Shown here piece by piece: positions 54,861 to 62,678 of a stretch of 64,000 bases of DNA (positions are counted from its first letter, which is position 1; each line of letters begins with the position of its first letter). The notes under the pieces were generated by a model. That model was not told the origin of the DNA. It was given only the letters and a program-made list of their open reading frames with translations, and did no database searches. The position numbers were made by a program, and so were the translations under genes. The stretch comes from Mariniblastus sp. (GTDB lineage Bacteria > Planctomycetota > Planctomycetia > Pirellulales > Pirellulaceae). The stretch is from assembly GCA_022447555.1 (NCBI GenBank), contig JAKVBF010000011.1, positions 186,001 to 250,000 of the forward strand, written 5' to 3'.

Positions 54861-57800
54861 ATGTTTGAGATGATTTCAAACAAGTGTCACTTTTTAAGCC
54901 AAAGCTTTTGGGTACTCGCTCAAACCGACGCAGCACCGGCGGCAGGCGTTCAGTGGTACCAAACAGGATTTGCCATGTTTGGGGCACTGATTTTGTTGCT
55001 ATTTCTTTCTGCTTTTTTGGGACGCGTTTTAGCGGGTTCCTTAAGAATGCCTGAATACTCTGGAAAATTGTCCGTCATTTTTGGCTGTATCCTGATTAGC
55101 GTCTTGCTGATTTCTTCCAAATGGCCACCCAAGTTTGGCATCGATCTGCGAGGTGGTATGAACCTGATTGGCGAACTCAACCTAGAAGATCTAGATGGTG
55201 GAAAATCCGATTACGGTGTGGCGACGACCACCACGGCCAAAGATATCATTCCCAACCTCGTTCGACGAGTTGATCCGTCGGGTACTCGTGAAATCATGAT
55301 CCGCCCTCTGGGAACGGACAAAATTGAAGTCACCATCCCGACTGATAGCGAGCAAGTTGCTGACGAGATCTGGGAGCGGCTGGCTAAGACTGGTTTGTTG
55401 CAATTTAGAATTCTCGTGGACTCCGCTCACTCGAATGATCCAGATCAAAGCGAGGTAGTCAAACGGGCCACCGCCATGTCCGCTCAGGGTGACAACATTT
55501 CGGTAATCCGCAATGACGATGGGAATGTGATAGGACGCTGGATTCGACTGGCCCGCGCTGATTCAGACGGCGAGGTCGCCGAAGGCGAAGTTCTAGCCGT
55601 CAAATTTGTTCCTCAAGGGACTCAATTCATTCGAGATAGCGCGTCGGGCAAACTCGTAGAAATGCAGTCCATTCCTGTAGGCAATGACGAAACGGTGGCC
55701 GGCATGAGGTTCGCCCAATGGTGGCGAGAAAATCAGCCTGGCTCCCCTCAGATCCTGATCATGGTCCCTCCCGAGGATATGAACGTCGAGGGCAAGCACT
55801 TATCGGGTATCACCACAGGAATCGACGAACGCGGCCGGCCCAGCGTCAACTTCGATCTGACAGATGACGGAAGTCTAAGAATGGGTGAATTCACCCTGAC
55901 CCATGAACCCAATACAGAAGGTCGCTATTTCATGGGAATTGTCTTGGATGGACAACTTCACTCAGCGCCGACGATTGAAGAAGCCATTTACGGTCGTGGC
56001 CGAATCACCGGAAGTTTTTCTGAACGTGAAGTCAATGATCTTGTCATCAACTTGCGGTCCGGAAAACTAGATGTCGCTCTCAACGAAAACCCCATCTCCA
56101 AACAGTTCATTGAGTCATCACTGGGACAGGAGTTGAAAGACAAAGGGATTTATGCGGTTGGGCTTTCGTTTGTTATCGTTCTGGTCTTTATGCTGTTCTA
56201 TTATCGATTCTCTGGAGTGGTTGCAACATTCGCTCTGTTGATGAACTTGTTATTGATCCTCGCTTGTATCATGGCGATCCAACAACCGCTGACACTAACC
56301 GGCTTGGCCGGATTAGTACTCACGGTGGGCATGTCGGTGGACGCCAATGTACTTATTTTTGAGCGGATCCGAGAAGAACTTGATCGAGGTGCCGCATTAC
56401 GGATGGCCATCCGAAATGGTTTCGACAAGGCGACCGTGACCATTGTTGACGCCAACGTAACCACCCTGATCACGGCAATTGTCCTCTATGTGATTGGCAC
56501 CGAGCAAATCAAAGGCTTTGCCGTCACGTTGATACTTGGAATCCTGATGAGTATGTTCACGGCAATTTATTGCTCACGAGCTATTTTCGCGATTGCCGAA
56601 CGGAAGCGTTTACTCAAAAAATTGACCATGATGCGAATCTTGGGCAAAACTGAAATCAACATCCTTGGCGCTCGGCTGATCGCTGCGGCCGTCTCGGTCA
56701 TCCTGATCGGTATCGGCGTGGCCGCTATGTTCACTTTGGGTCCCAAGATCCTGAACCATGACCTAAGGGGCGGGCAAACCGTCCGCATGGTCATGAATGA
56801 ATCTTGGAAAGGGACCACAGAAGACATTCGAAGCAAACTCGCAACAGACGATACGAAGGTCAAAGGTGAAGATGTCGATTTCACCGTATCAAAGCTCGTT
56901 TACGAGGATGAATTCAAGGATCGTGTCTTCAAAGTTGACGCAAATATCCAATCATACGATGGCAAAGGAAAAGCGGATTACGAGCAATTGGATGAAATCC
57001 TGAGCCGCGTCTTCGCGGGTGAACTCTCACTCCATCATGTAGAGGTGATCTCCGTTAACGAGGAAGGCGATCAAACCACTACTGATGACACAGAAAACCA
57101 GAGCGGTTCCACAAAGCCCGAAGACAATCCAAAATTAAGTTATGAACATCCACCATGGTGGAATCACGCTCAAATTAACGCAACCATCTTTCAAAATCTT
57201 CAGTCAATCGCTACCGCGACACTACTGAACGCCGGCTTGTTACAGGACCCTATTCCACCGGCTCAAGCACCCCCCACCACGACACCTGCGGCAGCAGGGG
57301 ACCTACCAGCGGCCGGTGCAACACAGGAACCCGCGGAGGGCCCCTCCATCGTGACAACCGTATCCGACCTGCAATTCTCACATTCCATTGCCGGTAAGGC
57401 ACTCAAGACACTCCTGAGCCAGGCGGCCGAAGACGAAGGATACGAAATCACCGAGGATCAAATTGCCGTCAAGGCAAAAGACTCTAATCCAGCAGACAAC
57501 CAGAACAAGGTGATGTCAAAAGATTGGGAAATCACCATCAAATCTAACAATCGAAAACAGATCGATACCATGTTCCAGAACTGGTCCGGTCAATTCAACA
57601 CGGCCCCCTACTTCCCAACCATCAGCGCTGTGGGTGGCCAAATTGCCAGAGACACTCAATTGCAAGCTCTGGCTGCGATCATCGCGAGCCTTATTGGAAT
57701 CATTGCCTACGTTTGGATTCGCTTCCAAAACGTAGCGTTCGGTCTCGCAGCCGTTGTGGCACTATTGCACGACGTATTGATCGTACTCGGATTCATCGCC

Positions 57801-58223
57801 ATCAGCCACTATGTCTCGGGAGGCCTAGGAATACTTGGCGTTGAAAATTTCAAGATTAGCCTACCGGTCGTTGCCGCCTTACTAACCATCATTGGCTACT
57901 CACTGAATGATACAATTGTCGTGTTTGACAGAATTCGCGAGGTCCGAGGGAAACGCCAAGAAATCACATCAGACATTGTCAACACAAGTATCTGTCAGAC
58001 ACTAAGCAGGACCATCCTCACATCGCTGACAACATTTATCGTTGTTTTCATCCTGTATTGTTTTGGGGGAGATGCCATTCATGGTTTCGCCTTTGCACTG
58101 TTGATTGGAGTCGTCGCGGGAACCTATAGCTCCGTGTTTGTTGCCTCTCCTGTTCTGCTGTGGCTAATGAATCGTGTTGGCCTGAACCCAGGTTTGCCCG
58201 AGACAGAAACCACAGCGAACTAA
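54861..58223 (+). CDS. secDF: SecD-SecF fused protein translocase
   Basis: 1120 residues. Uses the proton gradient to pull secreted proteins through SecYEG. The SecD half has an extra N-terminal helix, then FGIDLRGGMNLIG and LVLTVGMSVDANVLIFERI. The SecF half has NHDLRGGQTVRM and LTIIGYSLNDTIVVFDRIR. Twelve or more helices are visible. The first periplasmic loop of SecF (about residues 630-930) is near 300 residues, against about 100 in E. coli, and contains a Pro/Thr/Ala-rich linker (near 797-830). It closes the tgt-yajC-secDF unit and is followed by a strong terminator. Confidence 0.95.
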   Translation: MFEMISNKCHFLSQSFWVLAQTDAAPAAGVQWYQTGFAMFGALILLLFLSAFLGRVLAGSLRMPEYSGKLSVIFGCILISVLLISSKWPPKFGIDLRGGMNLIGELNLEDLDGGKSDYGVATTTTAKDIIPNLVRRVDPSGTREIMIRPLGTDKIEVTIPTDSEQVADEIWERLAKTGLLQFRILVDSAHSNDPDQSEVVKRATAMSAQGDNISVIRNDDGNVIGRWIRLARADSDGEVAEGEVLAVKFVPQGTQFIRDSASGKLVEMQSIPVGNDETVAGMRFAQWWRENQPGSPQILIMVPPEDMNVEGKHLSGITTGIDERGRPSVNFDLTDDGSLRMGEFTLTHEPNTEGRYFMGIVLDGQLHSAPTIEEAIYGRGRITGSFSEREVNDLVINLRSGKLDVALNENPISKQFIESSLGQELKDKGIYAVGLSFVIVLVFMLFYYRFSGVVATFALLMNLLLILACIMAIQQPLTLTGLAGLVLTVGMSVDANVLIFERIREELDRGAALRMAIRNGFDKATVTIVDANVTTLITAIVLYVIGTEQIKGFAVTLILGILMSMFTAIYCSRAIFAIAERKRLLKKLTMMRILGKTEINILGARLIAAAVSVILIGIGVAAMFTLGPKILNHDLRGGQTVRMVMNESWKGTTEDIRSKLATDDTKVKGEDVDFTVSKLVYEDEFKDRVFKVDANIQSYDGKGKADYEQLDEILSRVFAGELSLHHVEVISVNEEGDQTTTDDTENQSGSTKPEDNPKLSYEHPPWWNHAQINATIFQNLQSIATATLLNAGLLQDPIPPAQAPPTTTPAAAGDLPAAGATQEPAEGPSIVTTVSDLQFSHSIAGKALKTLLSQAAEDEGYEITEDQIAVKAKDSNPADNQNKVMSKDWEITIKSNNRKQIDTMFQNWSGQFNTAPYFPTISAVGGQIARDTQLQALAAIIASLIGIIAYVWIRFQNVAFGLAAVVALLHDVLIVLGFIAISHYVSGGLGILGVENFKISLPVVAALLTIIGYSLNDTIVVFDRIREVRGKRQEITSDIVNTSICQTLSRTILTSLTTFIVVFILYCFGGDAIHGFAFALLIGVVAGTYSSVFVASPVLLWLMNRVGLNPGLPETETTAN

Positions 58224-58243
58224 GCTTATAAAAAAAAGATCGA

Positions 58244-58269
58244 GCCGTTGCTTTTGCAACGGCTTTTTT
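58244..58269 (+). terminator. Intrinsic terminator after secDF
   Basis: GCCGTTGC, TTTT loop, GCAACGGC and six T residues. Perfect eight-pair stem 21 bp after the secDF stop. The convergent selenoprotein-like gene ends 50 bp further on. Confidence 0.92.
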
Positions 58270-58318
58270 ACAAGTGTCCAAGCGGCCTCCTGCTGAATCC
58301 AATCCCTTTAGGATTGAG

Positions 58319-58900
58319 TTACCTTTTTTCAGGGCCCCACTTTTTAATATTCTCTTCAGCCTCCACGCCAAGCGAATCTGCAATCCTAGAGATGTAGTTA
58401 AAGTAGCCGATGACTTGAACCGCGTCATGCAAGGCCCGATCCGAAAACCCAAAGGACCGGAGAGAATCAAGATCCTCTGGGACCATTTTGTATTGCTGCG
58501 TCGTCAGTTTTGCAGCAAAGGCGCAAAGCTGATGATCCGCAGGTTGCAAACCAGCCGTTCGCCAATCACTGACCACCTGATGGACCAAAGCGTCGGCCTG
58601 CTCAGCTTCCATGTCGTCAACCTCAGCACGGAGGTCGTGGGCATGCGCCTGAGTTCAGTAAGGGCAGGCCAGTTCCGCAGACACCACCGTCGCGAGCAAT
58701 TCCCGTTGGAATCTCGACAAGGGCGATTCACCGTGCATGATCGCCTTGTAGAGGACCATACTGGCCTCAAGTTGAGCGGGGTTCAGGCTCATGATGTGAA
58801 CAATGTTCCAGACCCGTCCTGAACGTTTTATCGCCTCATCGAATTCGGCCTTTAAGACACCCGTCGCCTTATCTAACGGGACCTGTTCAATCCACGCCAT
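58319..58900 (-). CDS. AhpD-like peroxidase-related protein, probable selenoprotein (CxxU)
   Basis: Read through one in-frame TGA (58657-58655) this gives a 193-residue protein of the carboxymuconolactone-decarboxylase/AhpD fold (COG2128, peroxidase-related). The first part has MAWIEQVPLDKATG, RVWNIVHIMSLNPAQL and HGESPLSRFQRELLATVVSA. The redox site is ACPY-U-TQAHAHDLRAE: Cys79, Pro80, Tyr81, UGA at codon 82, and the proton-relay histidine four residues later. Relatives have cysteine at codon 82, so UGA replaces the catalytic Cys, and AhpD-like selenoproteins are known from marine metagenomes. The downstream frame is intact to a TAA stop. The ATG at 58900 has an AGGGG ribosome site. A nonsense mutation is the alternative. 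No sel genes are in the window. Confidence 0.8.
58622..58654 (-). promoter_or_regulatory. Candidate SECIS stem-loop
   Basis: Immediately after the UGA on the minus strand: CTCA, a GGC bulge, GCATG, an 11-base loop (CCCACGACCTC), CGTGC, TGAG. Nine pairs in total (one G-U). The position, starting one base after the codon, is right for a bacterial SECIS. The apical loop does not clearly show the E. coli GU pattern, so this is tentative. Confidence 0.45.
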
Positions 58901-59117
58901 AACTACCCCTTTTACCAACCGTTCGTTATTAGGACCTTAAATTGATATCACTTTTATCGCTAATCTGGAGAATGTGCGCTAGATCTCAACGGCCCATAAG
59001 AAACCTCTAAAGACCGGCACCTTGTTATTCCGAGCACTAACTACGATACCACCATTAGAAATAATCTTATCAGCTAGCGTTCCATAGGTCGCCGGAAAAC
59101 CCAAACGGGAATTTGTT

Positions 59118-60077
59118 ATGACAGGCTGGATTGCCAAATTACTCGTCGGATCGATTCTAATTTCCGGCGGCTTTCTAATCAGTCGCCTATTCCGACTAAG
59201 ACGTCGTCGGCCCAAAACAACGCCTGCTGCACATCCAGACGTCCAATCCATCGATACCGCTTCGCGGATTGAACAAAGCGCACCCCATGAATGGCAAGTT
59301 GAAAAAAGTAAACTGCTCGGCAAACTGCATATATTTCAGGCACTCTCGGATGATCTGATGGCCCATCGCGACCAACAGAACGAGAGGCAACGGGAACTGG
59401 AAAACGAACTAAATCGAAGTCGTAAAAACCTCGCACAACTGTGTGATGAACGAGATAAATTAGCAAATGCATTGAAACAACTTGCATCCGAAACGGATCA
59501 TTACCAGAAGGAAATTGAGCGACATATCGACGAGCGAGATGACGCATTTGCCCAAGGTTATGAGCTTGTGGAACGCATTCAGGCCGAAATACAACCGCGG
59601 CTACAATCTTTAATGAATCAGCGAGATACAGCAAACGAACAACTCAATCGCGCGCGTCTCGAACTCGAACACGTAAAGACCGAGCAAGTCCAGCGTGATG
59701 AAGTGAACCGAGAACCCCAAGCAAATTCAGATTCCTACCCGCGAATCATGAAGTCGGAACGTCGAACGTTGGGGCAGGGGAAACCAACATCGACTTCCGA
59801 ATCGCTTACCTCCGACGATCCATTGCTGGGCGTGGTGTTCAACCGACCACCCGAATTCACTGACGATCTAAAAAAGATCTCCGGAATTGCTGGTGTACTG
59901 GAATCGCGACTGAATGAGATCGGCATCTACACGTACAAACAGATTATTGGTTGGAACGAAATCGCTATCGCGGAAATATCGAAGCGCCTCGCTTTCAAAG
60001 ATCGGATTGAACGTGACCAGTGGCAACCTCAGGCCAGCTCGCTTTACTTAGACAAATATGGCAGCCGGGCCGCCTAG
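59118..60077 (+). CDS. Membrane-anchored coiled-coil protein with C-terminal H3TH domain
   Basis: About 319 residues. An N-terminal transmembrane helix (WIAKLLVGSILISGGFLI) and an Arg-rich stop are followed by a long coiled coil (about 70-215, for example RELENELNRSRKNLAQLCDE). The C-terminal helix-hairpin-helix/H3TH domain is DDLKKISGIAGVLESRLNEI with IYTYKQIIGWNEIAIAEISK and RLAFKDRIERDQW. This domain is found in many proteins annotated as flap-endonuclease-like or in NADH dehydrogenase subunit E extensions; it probably binds DNA or proteins and has no clear nuclease residues. Unknown function. Confidence 0.75.
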   Translation: MTGWIAKLLVGSILISGGFLISRLFRLRRRRPKTTPAAHPDVQSIDTASRIEQSAPHEWQVEKSKLLGKLHIFQALSDDLMAHRDQQNERQRELENELNRSRKNLAQLCDERDKLANALKQLASETDHYQKEIERHIDERDDAFAQGYELVERIQAEIQPRLQSLMNQRDTANEQLNRARLELEHVKTEQVQRDEVNREPQANSDSYPRIMKSERRTLGQGKPTSTSESLTSDDPLLGVVFNRPPEFTDDLKKISGIAGVLESRLNEIGIYTYKQIIGWNEIAIAEISKRLAFKDRIERDQWQPQASSLYLDKYGSRAA

Positions 60078-60404
60078 CTAGAAGGCGTGGATGAGCCGCA
60101 ACATAGCCGCTCAAATCGAGCGCAACCGCTTTAAATCGCGCAGCCCAAACAACGCTCAAACTCACTGTAGCTTATCCGTGAATCTCTCTCTCGGAATCCA
60201 CGATTTCAGACACATGCCAGACCGCGGCCTCAAACTTTCACTAATCGTTGCCGCCACGACACCCAACCGCTTTCTGTTGGCGAAATTCCATCTGTTTCCA
60301 TAGTTCAGTCACTGCTTCGGGTAATAATTTTTGGACCAATTCGTGATTTCCGAATCGAGGCTCATAGCAGCGACAAGGTTTTCTCGTGTGGACTGGAGAA
60401 TTTT
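60078..60404. other. Intergenic region, no gene seen
   Basis: 327 bp between two rightward genes. AT-rich sequence at 60328-60350 could hold the promoter of the LysM gene, whose ribosome site GGAG lies at 60394-60397. No terminator or small gene is evident. Confidence 0.4.
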
Positions 60405-61334
60405 ATGGGCAGTTACAAACAGATCATCATCGGAGTCTTGCTGATCGGCACGACCGCAATTTTTGCGTGGTTCCTGCATGAAGGAGGGCTGAATCAAAGC
60501 ACCTTCAAAGCAGAGTTAGTACAGAACGAAGTGCCTCAGCTAAACCCGACCACCGACTTGCAACCAGAAGTAAATCCTCTAACACCTTCGTTGAAAGACA
60601 GGATTCTCGGTCGCCGACCTGCAAGCAATCAAGAGACTGACCTCCTTGAACTAAGTATTATCGACGAGCCCACAAAGCCCAAACAACAAAGGTTGAAGGT
60701 CACTTTGCCCCCGCCGCCTCAAGTTGACGCAGCAACGGCGGCGTCAAGCACCCCGGCACAGCCCCTGGGCATCACAATCGAACCGATTGACGCAATCGAA
60801 GTGCCCGATTTCTCCCATCTTGTAACGAGCAACACGGAATCCGATTCTGTGCCGTTCATCGCTCAAAAAGACCCACCCCAATTATTAAGAATCCTAGATC
60901 CAGCGACCACGGAGCGGTCGTTGAACGAGCCGCCCGTGGAATCCCGACTTTTTCCTAGCTCGCTCGCGAACGAAATTCCTCTACCTCCCAGTCACGATAT
61001 CACCCCCATTCGTATTTCCCCGCCGGACAGATCTTTTCCTCCTCAAGGTAAACGCGTGGTCAGAAGGACAGCGGGTATCCCTTTCGGCTTAACCCAGCAA
61101 GCACGCAGTGAACTGGTGGCGGTTCATAAACGAAGTGATCAAGTGAAACCAGCCACAACCCATTTCCTTGATCATATTGCCAAAGAAGGTGATACGTTGC
61201 AGTCGCTATCAGATCAGTATTACGGCCGACCTGATTTCTATTTGGACATCTACTTGGCCAACCAAGATACGTTACGAAATCCTTCTGCCTTGCCGATCGG
61301 AGTCACAATCAAAATTCCGGTTTTCCAAAACTGA
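60405..61334 (+). CDS. Membrane-anchored LysM-domain protein
   Basis: About 309 residues. An N-terminal helix (IIIGVLLIGTTAIFAWFL) is followed by a Pro/Thr-rich disordered stalk (about 40-245) and one C-terminal LysM module: HIAKEGDTLQSLSDQYYGRP, then FYLDIYLANQDTLRNPSALP and the IPVF end. LysM binds peptidoglycan, so the protein likely links the inner membrane to the cell wall. A GGAG site precedes the ATG. Convergent with the hydrolase gene. Confidence 0.8.
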   Translation: MGSYKQIIIGVLLIGTTAIFAWFLHEGGLNQSTFKAELVQNEVPQLNPTTDLQPEVNPLTPSLKDRILGRRPASNQETDLLELSIIDEPTKPKQQRLKVTLPPPPQVDAATAASSTPAQPLGITIEPIDAIEVPDFSHLVTSNTESDSVPFIAQKDPPQLLRILDPATTERSLNEPPVESRLFPSSLANEIPLPPSHDITPIRISPPDRSFPPQGKRVVRRTAGIPFGLTQQARSELVAVHKRSDQVKPATTHFLDHIAKEGDTLQSLSDQYYGRPDFYLDIYLANQDTLRNPSALPIGVTIKIPVFQN

Positions 61335-61372
61335 TCAACCGGTTGATATCGGCGGCATGAACTGAACTGCTA

Positions 61373-62332
61373 CTAATTCCGTTTTCTAGCCTGCCACCGA
61401 AATTCATCCTTGCGATCAGCAACTTTCTTTTCAATAAAAATCCCGATGTTGCCGAACATCTTATCGCCTTTTTCTTCCATCAAGGCTTTTCCGGAACCGT
61501 CGGAGTTGTAGCGTATCCGAAACAATGTCTGTTTCTGCCATTGCTCTTCGTCAGTTTTGGCATCTTTCACCGTCGGTCGACTACGTTCCAATGTAGAAAA
61601 TATTTCTTGGCCCTCTCGAGCGCTGGGGGAGTTCTTGGTGCCCCAAGTCAAAAAGATGGGAAACGGGTCGCCGCCCTTACCACTAATCAAAGGAACTCGA
61701 AATGCAGGAGTCATGGAAGAACTTTTGAATTTCTTCTCTGGCGAGATCATCACGATCGCTTTCACATCTTGCCCTTGCTTGACTCCGGCCAAAGGTTGCC
61801 ATGTCCAGTCGCGCAAGCTGTACTCAACAGCAAACGGAGCCAATTTACCCACCGCTCCAATGGTTAACAAATCAATATTGAGTTCACCTTCGTCATTTTT
61901 GGAAATCAAAAAGCGTTTGCACGATTCGATGTCTTCCAAGAGACCCACAAAGTCGTTCTTACGAAACCTATCTCGATTGATGAGTTCCTGACGATTTTTG
62001 ACACTCAAACTATCGCCATGCCCTCTCAAGTCTGGGACTAAAACGGCGAACCCTTTCTGACGATGTAGGTAATTTGCCAGCGGAAGAAGATCTTCTCGGC
62101 TTCCATCCCAGTCGTGCAATAAAATGATCGGCACAGTCGACTTTTCAGCTTTGCCAGGGAACCACTCAGCGCGCAATTCAACCTGATCCTTAGTAACCAG
62201 AACGACCGTTTCCGGATCTTTTATTTCAACTTTCTTTCTCGAGTTTTGAGCTTCCGAGTAACCGCCCCACAAACAGACAAAGATCAAAACCAGAGGCGAG
62301 GGAAACCGGTGAAATTTGGGTTGCATTTTCAT
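61373..62332 (-). CDS. Secreted alpha/beta-hydrolase-fold protein lacking the nucleophile
   Basis: About 319 residues with a signal peptide (FPSPLVLIFVCLWGGYSEA). The fold is recognisable: VPIILLHDWDGSREDLL with the oxyanion-hole HD, FAVLVPDLRGHGDS, then the nucleophile elbow, which reads LTIGAVGKLAP where GxSxG is expected. The serine appears to be valine (about residue 161). A typical HxG region near the C-terminus is not seen either. It is therefore likely a non-catalytic member, perhaps a binding protein. No partner is obvious. Confidence 0.7.
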   Translation of the reverse strand: MKMQPKFHRFPSPLVLIFVCLWGGYSEAQNSRKKVEIKDPETVVLVTKDQVELRAEWFPGKAEKSTVPIILLHDWDGSREDLLPLANYLHRQKGFAVLVPDLRGHGDSLSVKNRQELINRDRFRKNDFVGLLEDIESCKRFLISKNDEGELNIDLLTIGAVGKLAPFAVEYSLRDWTWQPLAGVKQGQDVKAIVMISPEKKFKSSSMTPAFRVPLISGKGGDPFPIFLTWGTKNSPSAREGQEIFSTLERSRPTVKDAKTDEEQWQKQTLFRIRYNSDGSGKALMEEKGDKMFGNIGIFIEKKVADRKDEFRWQARKRN

Positions 62333-62678
62333 TACATCTTTTCATTGAGACAAATGACGTTTGTTAAATCGTAGAACAGGGTAAAAAAACCGTCAAATTC
62401 AGTTTTGAATAAGGAGTGCATCAAATCGACTGGGAATACGTCGGCGATTCGATAGAAATCCCACAAAAAAGAAGGGATTGAATGGGAAAAATGTGAAAAA
62501 AGAGATTTAGAAAACTAGAACGTGATGATTTGGGTTGCCCTTTGGCATTTTTCGACCGAAAATACAAATACTGCCTTAAAATTTGGTGAGCGGACAGTCT
62601 TCCAATCCGCAAAACTGAGTCGACGACATTTTCGATACAAAGCTTGGCTCCAAGCTCGGGAAACAGGAACCCACGAAT
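62333..62678. other. Divergent intergenic region, no gene seen
   Basis: 346 bp between the secreted hydrolase-like gene (leftward) and the vWA gene (rightward). It is AT-rich throughout and must carry both promoters. No hairpin, tRNA or coding frame with a ribosome site is seen. Confidence 0.4.

Noticed and set aside
58622-58657. Reading the AhpD-like region as two separate genes or a simple pseudogene
   Set aside because: Both fragments are in phase, the second lacks its own ribosome site and N-terminus, and the TGA replaces exactly the second redox cysteine, while the rest of the frame is intact. A nonsense mutation remains possible and is stated.
58274-58822. Rightward 182-codon frame over the AhpD-like gene
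   Set aside because: Antisense shadow of the leftward gene. It lies just after a strong rightward terminator and has no family resemblance.
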